From the NCBI GenBank assembly GCA_021203915.1, contig JAJQAI010000018.1, positions 1 through 8,752 on the forward strand: a DNA stretch of 8,752 nt. Direction: 5' to 3'. The notes beneath the pieces were generated by a model. The model was not told where the DNA came from. It did no database searches and saw only the letters and a list, made by a program, of their open reading frames with translations. Source of the DNA: Prevotella sp. (GTDB taxonomy: Bacteria > Bacteroidota > Bacteroidia > Bacteroidales > Bacteroidaceae). The translations under genes and the position numbers were made by a program. This document shows, piece after piece, positions 1 to 7,206 of the stretch; the first letter of the stretch is position 1; every line of letters starts with the position of its first letter.

Positions 1-2470
1 TTCCTATATTGACTATTCTATGTCAGTCATTGTGGCTCGTGCCTTACCTGATGTGCGCGATGGATTTAAGCCCGTTCACCGCCGTATTCTTTACGGAATG
101 ATGGGAATCAACAACACTAGTGATAAGCCATATAAGAAATGTGCTCGTGTGGTTGGTGAAGTACTAGGAAAGTACCACCCTCATGGTGATAGTTCGGTGT
201 ATGGCGCACTTGTAAGAATGGCCCAGGATTGGAGTATGCGTTACACTTTAGTAGATGGACAAGGTAACTTTGGTAGCGTTGATGGTGATTCAGCAGCTGC
301 TATGCGTTATACAGAGTGTCGTCTATCTAAGATGGGCGAACATATCATGGATGACCTAGATAAGGACACCGTAGATATGGTAAGCAACTTTGATGATTCG
401 CTTACAGAGCCTTCGGTTATGCCAACAAAGATTCCTAACTTACTTGTAAACGGAGGAAACGGAATAGCCGTAGGTATGGCCACTAACATACCAACACACA
501 ATCTTCGTGAGGTTATAGATGGATGTTGTGCATATATTGATAACCCGGATATAGATACCGATGGCCTAATGCAATATATAAAGGCACCAGACTTCCCAAC
601 AGGAGCTTACATTTATGGCATACAAGGCGTAAGGGATGCATACGAAACAGGTCGTGGACGTATCATTATGCGTGCCAAGGCAGAGATTGAGCCTCATGAA
701 ACACATGATAAAATTGTTATTACAGAAATACCATACGGAGTTAACAAAGCCCAATTAATTGAGTATATCGTAGACTTAATCAAAGAAGGTAAATTAGATG
801 GAATTAGCAATGCAAACGATGAGTCTGGAAGACAGGGTATGCGTATTGTTATAGACGTTAAACGTGATGCAAACGCAAATGTTATCTTAAACAAACTATT
901 TAAGATGACGGCCCTTCAAAGCTCATTCTCAGTAAATTGTATTGCACTTGTAAAGGGGCGTCCTAGACTTCTAACCCTAAAAGAATGCGTTGCTCATTTT
1001 ATAGAACATCGTCATGATGTAACAATAAGAAGGACTAAATTTGAACTTAAAAAAGCCGAAGATAGAGCCCATATACTTGAGGGCCTTATCATCGCCTGCG
1101 ACCATATTGACGAGGTTGTTCACATAATAAGAGGTTCTAAAACACCTCAGGAAGCATGTCGTAACCTAGAGGATCGTTTTTTACTTGACGAGCTACAATC
1201 AAAAGCTATCGTGGATATGAGACTAAGTCAGTTAACCGGACTTCGTCTTGAGCAATTACACTCAGAATTTAACGACCTGCAGCGTCAGATAGCTTATTTA
1301 AAGTCCATTCTAGAAGATCCTGAACTTTGTAAAAAGGTTATGAAAGATGAACTTATCGAAGTAAAGGATAAATACGGTGATGAGCGTAGAACCCAGATAA
1401 AATACTCCAGCGAAGAGTTTAACCCCGAAGACTTCTATCCAAACGATCCTGTAGTTATTACTATAAGTCATCTTGGATATATCAAGCGCACACCACTATC
1501 AGAATTCCGTGAGCAAGCCCGTGGCGGTGTAGGAAGTAAAGGTGCTCAAAGCCGAGACCAAGACTTTACAGAATACATCTATCCTGCCACTATGCATAAT
1601 ACAATGATGTTCTTTACCAAGAAAGGTCGTTGTTATTGGCTTAAGTGTTACGAAATACCAGAAGGAGCAAAGAACTCTAAAGGAAGAGCTATCCAAAACC
1701 TTCTAAATATAGATCCAGACGACAGTGTAAATGCTTTCCTAAGGCTTCGTGGACTTAACGATAGTGAATTTATAAACTCACACTATGTGGTATTTGCCAC
1801 TAAACGTGGAATAATAAAGAAGACCATACTTGAGGCTTATAGTCGTCCAAGGGCTAATGGCGTTATGGCCATCAATGTCGTTGAGGGAGATGAGGTAGTA
1901 GGAGTACGTTTAACTAACGGAAGGAACGAGCTTCTCCTGGCCAATAGAAATGGGCGCGCAGTAAGATTCTCAGAAGACAAGGTACGTGCTATGGGACGCA
2001 TATCAACCGGTGTTAGAGCCATGAAGCTTGATGGTGGTGATGACGAGGTTGTAGGTATGGTTGTAGTTAACAAGCCAGAGATAGAAACAATAATGGTTGT
2101 TAGTGAAAACGGCTATGGTAAGCGCTCGCAAGTTGAAGACTATAGAGTAACTAATCGTGGCACTAAGGGTGTAAAGACACTGAGCATTACCGAAAAGACT
2201 GGTCGTCTAGTAGCTATAAAAGTAGTTACAGATGATAATGACCTTATGATTATAAACAAGAGTGGCATTCTAATTAGATTAAAAGTATCAGAATGTAGAG
2301 TTATGGGTAGAGCCACACAAGGGGTCCGCCTAATTAACTTAACAAAGAAGAACGATGTTATCTCAAGCGTTTGTAAAGTAATGAGTTCAGAGTTAGAATC
2401 CTCTAAAGATGCTGATAAAGAAAGCGAAGTCTCTCAAACTGAAGATTTAAATGAGAAAAAAGAAAACTAG
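1..2470 (+). CDS. gyrA: DNA gyrase subunit A (5' end cut off by window edge)
   Basis: Breakage-reunion subunit of DNA gyrase, which with GyrB introduces negative supercoils using ATP in the cytoplasm. The frame is open from base 2 (SYIDYS before the first in-window Met at 20), so this Met is internal: it aligns with about residue 26 of E. coli GyrA, and roughly 20-30 N-terminal residues are missing. Numbering from the Met at 20: winged-helix/tower core 1-470, quinolone-pocket segment [10 protein letters not shown] at 53-62, catalytic Tyr in AAMRYTE at 97 (bases 308-310), GyrA-box variant QARGGVG at 499-505, and C-terminal beta-pinwheel repeats about 475-788. An acidic, Ser/Glu/Lys-rich tail (about 789-816) ends at TAG. 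The GyrA box and full pinwheel favour GyrA over ParC. The position equivalent to E. coli Asp87 is Gly62, and Ser83 is retained (Ser58). A TPR gene follows after 28 bases on the same strand, probably co-transcribed. Identification is firm. Confidence 0.97.
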   Translation, partial: SYIDYSMSVIVARALPDVRDGFKPVHRRILYGMMGINNTSDKPYKKCARVVGEVLGKYHPHGDSSVYGALVRMAQDWSMRYTLVDGQGNFGSVDGDSAAAMRYTECRLSKMGEHIMDDLDKDTVDMVSNFDDSLTEPSVMPTKIPNLLVNGGNGIAVGMATNIPTHNLREVIDGCCAYIDNPDIDTDGLMQYIKAPDFPTGAYIYGIQGVRDAYETGRGRIIMRAKAEIEPHETHDKIVITEIPYGVNKAQLIEYIVDLIKEGKLDGISNANDESGRQGMRIVIDVKRDANANVILNKLFKMTALQSSFSVNCIALVKGRPRLLTLKECVAHFIEHRHDVTIRRTKFELKKAEDRAHILEGLIIACDHIDEVVHIIRGSKTPQEACRNLEDRFLLDELQSKAIVDMRLSQLTGLRLEQLHSEFNDLQRQIAYLKSILEDPELCKKVMKDELIEVKDKYGDERRTQIKYSSEEFNPEDFYPNDPVVITISHLGYIKRTPLSEFREQARGGVGSKGAQSRDQDFTEYIYPATMHNTMMFFTKKGRCYWLKCYEIPEGAKNSKGRAIQNLLNIDPDDSVNAFLRLRGLNDSEFINSHYVVFATKRGIIKKTILEAYSRPRANGVMAINVVEGDEVVGVRLTNGRNELLLANRNGRAVRFSEDKVRAMGRISTGVRAMKLDGGDDEVVGMVVVNKPEIETIMVVSENGYGKRSQVEDYRVTNRGTKGVKTLSITEKTGRLVAIKVVTDDNDLMIINKSGILIRLKVSECRVMGRATQGVRLINLTKKNDVISSVCKVMSSELESSKDADKESEVSQTEDLNEKKEN

Positions 2471-2498
2471 TACTAAACCATAAATTCTTTATTTACGT

Positions 2499-3740
2499 AT
2501 GAAAAAATTAATTGTGATGATGGCCTTAGCATTTATTTGCGTGTCATCAATTTCAGCACAGGATGTGCTAAAGGAAGTCTCAAAACAAAAGGATTATAAT
2601 GAGGCTGCCAAAATATTAAATGAGAACCTAGGAAGTATGTCCTCTGAGGAGAAGGCAAAGTGCTACAATGCCCTTGTTGATATGTGCTATAATAAAATCA
2701 AGAAAGACGAAGAGATTTTAACCGCCAATCAACTAGCTGAGCAGATGAAAAATGGTAAGCTACAGGAGTATGACACTGTAGGACTATACGATGCCGCACT
2801 AAAAGCAATTGAGTATGGACTTCTTTGCAATGAGTATGACATCCAACCAAACGACAAGGGCAAGGTTAAGCCCATGTTCCAAAAGAAGAATGCTGAGCGT
2901 CTTTACAACATTCGTTATCACCTAATTAACGGAGGTGTTTACTATCAGGGTAAAGATGATAACCTATCAAATAAATTCTTAGCTGCTTACGTAGATAGCT
3001 CAGAGTATCCTTTATTTGCTGAAATAGACAAAAGCGGAGATTCAAATCTTGGACAAATAGCATATTTTGCTGCTGTTGGTGCATACCAATCACAGGATTA
3101 TCCTGCAGCTGAAAGATATGCTGATATCGCTAGCAAAGATGCTGACTATGCTGCTAACGCTGCTCAAATTAAGCTAGCTATAATGCAGTCACAACTAAAG
3201 ACTCACTCAGATAGCCTTAATTATGTAGAAAAACTTAAGGAAATCTATGCTCAAGACGAGAGCAACGATGTTATCTTTAGCACATTATCATCTATGCTAC
3301 TTTCTGTTGGAGAGATGGATGATTTCAATGCTTTAATTGATGCCAAGCTTGCTGCGGATCCTAATAACTTCGCTGCTTTAGCTACAAGAGGTCAATCCAA
3401 TTTTGATGCTCATGCTTGGGATGCTGCTATTGCTGACTTCCAAAAGGCAGTTGAACTTCAACCTGAAAACATAGCAGTTATTGGTCTTATTGGCAATAGC
3501 TATATGTACAAGGCTAAGGAAATGGCAGAAAGTGCAAATTCTGGTAGAATATCTCCAGATCAAGAAAATGAAATTTTGGGTATCTATAGCCAGGCTATTA
3601 CTTATTTAGAAAAGGCTCGTGACCTTGATATAATGAAAGAGTTTAAGCCATATTGGGCATATCCTCTATACAATTGCTGCTACATAGTATATGGCGAGGA
3701 TGACCCAAGGACTCAAGATGCAGAAAGTGCCACAAAATAA
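2499..3740 (+). CDS. Exported tetratricopeptide-repeat protein, function unknown (paralogue of the next gene)
   Basis: 413-aa protein with a Sec signal peptide: Lys-Lys start, hydrophobic core 4-17, likely cut near SISA-Q/D (20-22). No convincing lipobox is present (AFIC only), so a soluble periplasmic location is expected. The mature part is alpha-helical. The clearest TPR is 291-324 (G298, F302, A310, F314, A317, P322 at consensus positions), preceded by a weaker repeat at about 258-290 and followed by a split repeat with an insert (about 325-378). The middle (91-175) is not TPR-like and carries YDT (91-93), KGKV (120-123) and NGGVYY (144-149), all shared with the downstream protein. Cys392-Cys393 are adjacent near the C-terminus. 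ATG at 2499 is chosen because it gives the signal peptide; the leader is A/T-rich with no Shine-Dalgarno, usual for Bacteroidetes. It lies 28 bases after gyrA with no terminator or recognisable TAnnTTTG promoter between, suggesting read-through from gyrA. Partner or substrate is unknown; TPRs usually mediate protein binding. Confidence 0.9.
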   Translation: MKKLIVMMALAFICVSSISAQDVLKEVSKQKDYNEAAKILNENLGSMSSEEKAKCYNALVDMCYNKIKKDEEILTANQLAEQMKNGKLQEYDTVGLYDAALKAIEYGLLCNEYDIQPNDKGKVKPMFQKKNAERLYNIRYHLINGGVYYQGKDDNLSNKFLAAYVDSSEYPLFAEIDKSGDSNLGQIAYFAAVGAYQSQDYPAAERYADIASKDADYAANAAQIKLAIMQSQLKTHSDSLNYVEKLKEIYAQDESNDVIFSTLSSMLLSVGEMDDFNALIDAKLAADPNNFAALATRGQSNFDAHAWDAAIADFQKAVELQPENIAVIGLIGNSYMYKAKEMAESANSGRISPDQENEILGIYSQAITYLEKARDLDIMKEFKPYWAYPLYNCCYIVYGEDDPRTQDAESATK

Positions 3741-3752
3741 TTTTTTTAAGGA

Positions 3753-3829
3753 TTAAAACTTAATTTTTTATCTTATATAAGGGGTGGGTAAACTACAAGA
3801 AAAAGTTGCCTACCCCTTTTAAAACTTAA
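3753..3829 (+). repeat. 11-base direct repeat flanking the intergenic hairpin
   Basis: The sequence ttaaaacttaa occurs exactly at 3753-3763 and again at 3819-3829, 66 bases apart, with the hairpin between the copies. The second copy ends in the TAA that closes the reading frame just before the GTG of the second TPR gene. It is AT-rich and could be coincidence in such sequence. It could also be a duplication scar from the event that doubled the TPR gene, or a short flanking repeat of a small hairpin element. Confidence 0.4.
3779..3820 (+). terminator. Stem-loop between the two TPR genes: likely intrinsic terminator or attenuator
   Basis: The left arm 3779-3791 (core ggggtgggtaa) pairs with the right arm 3806-3818 (core ttgcctacccc). 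This gives 13 pairs including two G-T wobbles (3786/3811 and 3789/3808) and a loop of 14 bases. Only four T's follow the stem (3817-3820, two of them paired) before AAAA, so the U-tract is weak. Ending 11 bases before the first possible GTG, it may terminate transcripts from gyrA and the first TPR gene, only partly attenuate them, or sit in the leader of the second TPR mRNA and limit ribosome access. The stem is seen directly; its function is inferred. Confidence 0.6.
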
Positions 3830-5053
3830 GTGTGCGTGAAAAGAGAACTTTTGATATTTTGTCTAGCAATAGTTTTTTTTCTTCCCCTGTCGGCTCAAAA
3901 AAGGGACGTTAGGAAGGAGATATCTAAGGCGCGTTCTTACATAAAAGAAAAAAACAACCTTGAAAAGGCAGAGACCATGATGCGTGAACTTCTTAAGGAT
4001 TCTTCTCTTCGAGATGATATTAAGGTTCTATCTACTTTAGCCTCAGCTGTTCGCGCCCAGTACCAAAAAGCCAATGAAGAGCTATACTTAAAGCAGAAGT
4101 ACGACACAGCTAGTTTCTTTAATCTAACTCTTAATATGTTTCTTTGCTATGAAGGACTTGATAGCGCATGCATGCTTAAAGCAAAAACGAAGGGAAAAGT
4201 TCCATATCGTAAAAAGAATTCCCGCTTTCTTTCAAAACTAAGAATAAACCTATATAATGGTGGGGTATATTTCCTAAAAAAAAGGAATTATGAAGAAGCT
4301 TATACGATGATGGATGCCTATCTTGATTGCGCGATCCAACCACTATTTAAAAATCTTCTTCTTGGCTATGAGGATGAAGAAAGTACAGTTGCAATATTTT
4401 CAACACTTTATTCAGGATATCGTCTTCAAAGAGCGGACTCTGCATTAAAATATCGCCCGCTTCAATTAAAAAAAGAAAGATTTAAAAAACATGCCCTTAG
4501 GTATTTAGTTGGAATATATCAGATGAAGGGGGACACTTTAAATTACGTTTCCACCCTTATGGAAGGTTTTAGGCTTGATGAGAGTGCACCATTTTTCGTT
4601 ACACGTATTGTGGACTATTATGTGATGAAAAATAGTCTAGATTCAGCTCTAACAATAATAAACAAAGCCTTAGAATATGCCCCAAAGAACACCTCATTCT
4701 TAACCGTTAAGGGAAATGTACTTCTTAATATGGGAAAATATCCTGAGTGTATAGCAGTAAGTGATAGTGCTCTAAGAATTGATCCTCAACTTCCAGAGGC
4801 CGAGCTAAATGCAGGGACTGCATACTTTAATGAGGCTATTATACTTTCAAAAGAAGCTCTAGGAAATAAGCTCCTTAAAGAAAAAGAGTTGGAGGACTAC
4901 GCCCAAGCCCTACCCTATATGGAAAGATATAGAAAGAAAGCGCCCGAACAAATAGAAAAATGGGGACCTATACTTTATAATATCTATCTAAATCTTAATA
5001 TGGGAGAAGAATTTGAAGAAATTAGTGACCTACTTAGACAAGAAAATGAGTGA
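3830..5053 (+). CDS. Exported tetratricopeptide-repeat protein, function unknown, GTG start (paralogue of the previous gene)
   Basis: 407 aa from GTG 3830. An in-frame TAA lies immediately before it (3827-3829) and the next in-frame ATG is residue 49 or later, beyond the signal peptide, so translation must use GTG 3830 or, more likely, GTG 3836, which gives the standard Met-Lys-Arg signal start. The hydrophobic core is about 7-20 and cleavage is expected near LSAQ (20-23). TPR-like helices at about 255-287 and 288-321 (G295, Y304, A314, P319) are followed by a split repeat with a charged insert (322-371). It aligns with the upstream protein along its length: YDT (91-93 in both), KGKV (121-124), NGGVY (143-147), PLF (171-173), LNYV (237-240) and a shared C-terminal Trp-containing helix (W378). 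It is more basic and Lys-rich than its neighbour. The stop abuts the opposite-strand permease stop with no spacer. A periplasmic scaffold role is plausible, but the real function is unknown. Confidence 0.87.
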   Translation: MCVKRELLIFCLAIVFFLPLSAQKRDVRKEISKARSYIKEKNNLEKAETMMRELLKDSSLRDDIKVLSTLASAVRAQYQKANEELYLKQKYDTASFFNLTLNMFLCYEGLDSACMLKAKTKGKVPYRKKNSRFLSKLRINLYNGGVYFLKKRNYEEAYTMMDAYLDCAIQPLFKNLLLGYEDEESTVAIFSTLYSGYRLQRADSALKYRPLQLKKERFKKHALRYLVGIYQMKGDTLNYVSTLMEGFRLDESAPFFVTRIVDYYVMKNSLDSALTIINKALEYAPKNTSFLTVKGNVLLNMGKYPECIAVSDSALRIDPQLPEAELNAGTAYFNEAIILSKEALGNKLLKEKELEDYAQALPYMERYRKKAPEQIEKWGPILYNIYLNLNMGEEFEEISDLLRQENE

Positions 5054-6130
5054 TTAATTCTTCTTTCTATAGCTAATAATAGCCCAAACATCCATTACTA
5101 CAGCAAAGGCCACAAGAGCTAGCACTTGAGGTAATATATCAAAAAAGCCACCTCCACGAACAAAGATAGTTCTTATAGCATCAATAAAATATCTTACTGG
5201 CAAAAACAAGGTCATTGTCTGAGCCCAGGAAGGCATACTGCTTATTGGTGTAAAAAGACCAGAAAGAAGCATCATTGATGTTACAAAAAACCACATTACA
5301 AATATAGCTTGTTGCATAGTATCGCTATAATTGGAGATAATAAGACCTAGCCCACTAAATACAAAAGCAAGCAATATAGCAATAAGATATATCAACAATA
5401 TATTACCCGATGAGACTATGCCATAGACAGCCCAAGAAAGTATTAAACATACAGTGATTATAAGTAAAGCTATCACCCAATAGGGAATTAGTTTGGCAAA
5501 AATAAAAGTAAACTTACTAACTGGTGTTACATTTATCTGCTCTATTGTACCCGCCTCTTTTTCTCCAACTATATTTAAGGCTGGAAGAAATCCCGATAAC
5601 ATCATTATAAGAATAGCAAGCAAAGCAGGTATCATATACCTTTTATAATCCAGGTGATTATTGTATAGATAAAGCGTACTAAAGGACATAGAAGAAAGCT
5701 GAGTTACAGGCAGATTCTGCATAACAACAGAAGAAACATAGGAAGAGCCAAGCGAGCCTTTTGTTCCATTTACTGCATTAGCTGCAACTAAAATAGATGG
5801 TACATTGCCTTGGGCAAGATCTTTTTCATAGTCTTGGGGAATTTCTAAAATTAAATCGGCTTTACATTTTTCTATATCCTGAAGAGCTTCCTTATATGTA
5901 CTCCTAACACCTTTAAGGTCAAAACGTTCTGAGTCATCTAAGCGTTGAGCGAGTTTTTCAGAAAGGGTTGAATTATCGTTATCCACGATAATAACACCAA
6001 CGTGATCTACCTCCATATCCATAACCCACGGCAAGATACAAACCACTGCTATGGGAAACATAATAATTAGGCGAGGTATAAACGAATTACGCCTTAACTG
6101 AAGTAGCTCTTTTATAATTAGGTTTCTCAT
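5054..6130 (-). CDS. ABC-2 type transport permease, YbhR-like (second permease of the exporter)
   Basis: 358-aa inner-membrane permease of the ABC-2 family, expected to form the transmembrane channel together with the upstream permease. Layout: one N-terminal membrane helix (about 19-37), a large extracytoplasmic domain (about 40-160), then five helices (about 166-184, 208-234, 243-265, 272-294, 332-353). Family marks are GEKEAGTIEQINVTPV (189-204), the cytoplasmic coupling segment that contacts the ATPase, and LLSGLFTPISSMP (288-300) followed by PVRYFIDAIR (311-320). The coupling motif has Ala where the sister permease has Arg (EKEAGT versus EKERGT). The ATG overlaps the stop of the preceding gene by four bases (ATGA, 6127-6130), indicating coupled translation and roughly equal production. 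It is the last gene of the operon; its TAA abuts the stop of the convergent TPR gene. The transported compound cannot be read from sequence. Confidence 0.93.
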   Translation of the reverse strand: MRNLIIKELLQLRRNSFIPRLIIMFPIAVVCILPWVMDMEVDHVGVIIVDNDNSTLSEKLAQRLDDSERFDLKGVRSTYKEALQDIEKCKADLILEIPQDYEKDLAQGNVPSILVAANAVNGTKGSLGSSYVSSVVMQNLPVTQLSSMSFSTLYLYNNHLDYKRYMIPALLAILIMMLSGFLPALNIVGEKEAGTIEQINVTPVSKFTFIFAKLIPYWVIALLIITVCLILSWAVYGIVSSGNILLIYLIAILLAFVFSGLGLIISNYSDTMQQAIFVMWFFVTSMMLLSGLFTPISSMPSWAQTMTLFLPVRYFIDAIRTIFVRGGGFFDILPQVLALVAFAVVMDVWAIISYRKKN

Positions 6131-7200
6131 TCTAAACGTTCATTGAATTTCTTAAGGGCAATAACAAGTAAAACTGCCGTTATGCCAGATAAAACGATAA
6201 ATTCCTCTACCACCATATCAAAACCTACGCCCATTATCATAAGTTTTCTCATAGCAGATACAAACCATTTAGCAGGCATTATCTGACATATATATTGGAG
6301 CACTGTAGGCATACTCTCAACAGGATATATCATACCGGAAAGCATAATACTAGGCATAAGTAGTATCATGGCTGATGCTAGGATGGCTACTAGCTGTGTT
6401 TGGGCTACCACACTAATTAATAGTCCTAAAGCCAAAGCCATTAAAATATAAATTGTGCAGAACACAAACACCCAAAAAATACTACCTGCAACAGGTACTT
6501 CGAGCACATAAACTGATAAAAGCAAAATGCATATTAAGATGAGGATGGAAAGTAGTAGATATGGAACTGCCTTAGCTATTATAATCATAAGCGGACGAAC
6601 GGGAGAGACTAGCAGGACCTCCATTGTTCCGCGCTCCTTTTCTCTTACTATACTAACGGCAGTCATCATAGCACAAATTAGCATCAAAAGCATACCCATT
6701 ATACCAGGTACAAAATTGTATGCACTCTTCATCTGCGGATTATAGAGCATTTTTACACTAGCGGGAGATATTCCCACGTCTCCTTGAATTACTTGTTGAG
6801 CATAAGAGGCTTGCTGCTCTGCCGTATTAGGTTCGGCAGCATCGGTTATGATTTGTATTCCTGCTGTTCTGTCATATGTGTGATTCGCATAATTAGGGGT
6901 AAAGACAACCGCCATATCAGCCCTGCGACTACGTATAAGGCGTTCAGCCTCCGTTGGGGTACCAACAACGTGAGTAATGGTAAAGTATTCTGAAGCATCT
7001 AAGCGCTGAGCAATTTCTTGAGTTCTATCATCAATTGAGGAGTTAACCATGACAACACGAACGTTTTGGATATCATTTGATATAGCAAAGCCAAAGAGTA
7101 GCATCATAACAAGGGGCATACCAAAGAGTATCATCACAGTTCGCTTATCGCGCAGGATGTGACGTGCCTCCTTTATGACAAATGAAATAAATGCGTTCAT
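6127..7200 (-). CDS. ABC-2 type transport permease, YbhS-like (first permease of the exporter)
   Basis: 357-aa inner-membrane permease resembling E. coli YbhS as I recall it, sharing TDxxEPNTA (119-127), the coupling motif REKERGTMEVLLVSPV (186-201) and PSIMLSGMIYPVESMP (283-298). Membrane helices are at about 21-41, 165-184, 210-232, 238-262, 270-292 and 333-349, with an extracytoplasmic domain between the first two (about 45-160) that would face the periplasmic adaptor. It lies six bases downstream of the ATPase gene and overlaps the next permease by ATGA, so the three are one translational unit. An unusually good Shine-Dalgarno sequence precedes its ATG inside the end of the ATPase gene. 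In E. coli the YbhFSR complex has been linked to export of drugs such as tetracycline and of Na+/Li+; extending that to this protein is inference. Confidence 0.94.
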   Translation of the reverse strand: MNAFISFVIKEARHILRDKRTVMILFGMPLVMMLLFGFAISNDIQNVRVVMVNSSIDDRTQEIAQRLDASEYFTITHVVGTPTEAERLIRSRRADMAVVFTPNYANHTYDRTAGIQIITDAAEPNTAEQQASYAQQVIQGDVGISPASVKMLYNPQMKSAYNFVPGIMGMLLMLICAMMTAVSIVREKERGTMEVLLVSPVRPLMIIIAKAVPYLLLSILILICILLLSVYVLEVPVAGSIFWVFVFCTIYILMALALGLLISVVAQTQLVAILASAMILLMPSIMLSGMIYPVESMPTVLQYICQIMPAKWFVSAMRKLMIMGVGFDMVVEEFIVLSGITAVLLVIALKKFNERLE

Positions 7201-7206
7201 AAAAAA

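Noticed and set aside
1837..2073. 78-codon minus-strand open frame inside gyrA (and similar short antisense frames at 307-501, 566-754, 694-894 and 1499-1696)
   Set aside because: They lie wholly within a well-conserved gene on the other strand, have no recognisable protein features and show low-complexity Thr/Ser/Pro composition typical of shadows.
1..2470. Topoisomerase IV subunit ParC as identity of the first gene
   Set aside because: A recognisable GyrA-box variant, a full beta-pinwheel C-terminal domain and the overall match to GyrA favour gyrase.
2499..2561. Lipoprotein signal for the first TPR protein because of Cys14
   Set aside because: The residues before the Cys (AFI) do not form a lipobox, and a standard signal peptidase I site follows at SISAQ.
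3741..3747. T-run right after the first TPR gene as an intrinsic terminator
   Set aside because: No stem precedes it; the stable hairpin lies about 35 bases further on.
3764..3778. Bacteroides-type promoter (TTTG / TAnnTTTG) for the second TPR gene
   Set aside because: The gap is AT-rich but contains no matching -7 and -33 pair, so a promoter cannot be supported.
6527..6993. Two short plus-strand frames inside the first permease gene
   Set aside because: They overlap a clear ABC-2 permease in antisense and encode nothing recognisable.
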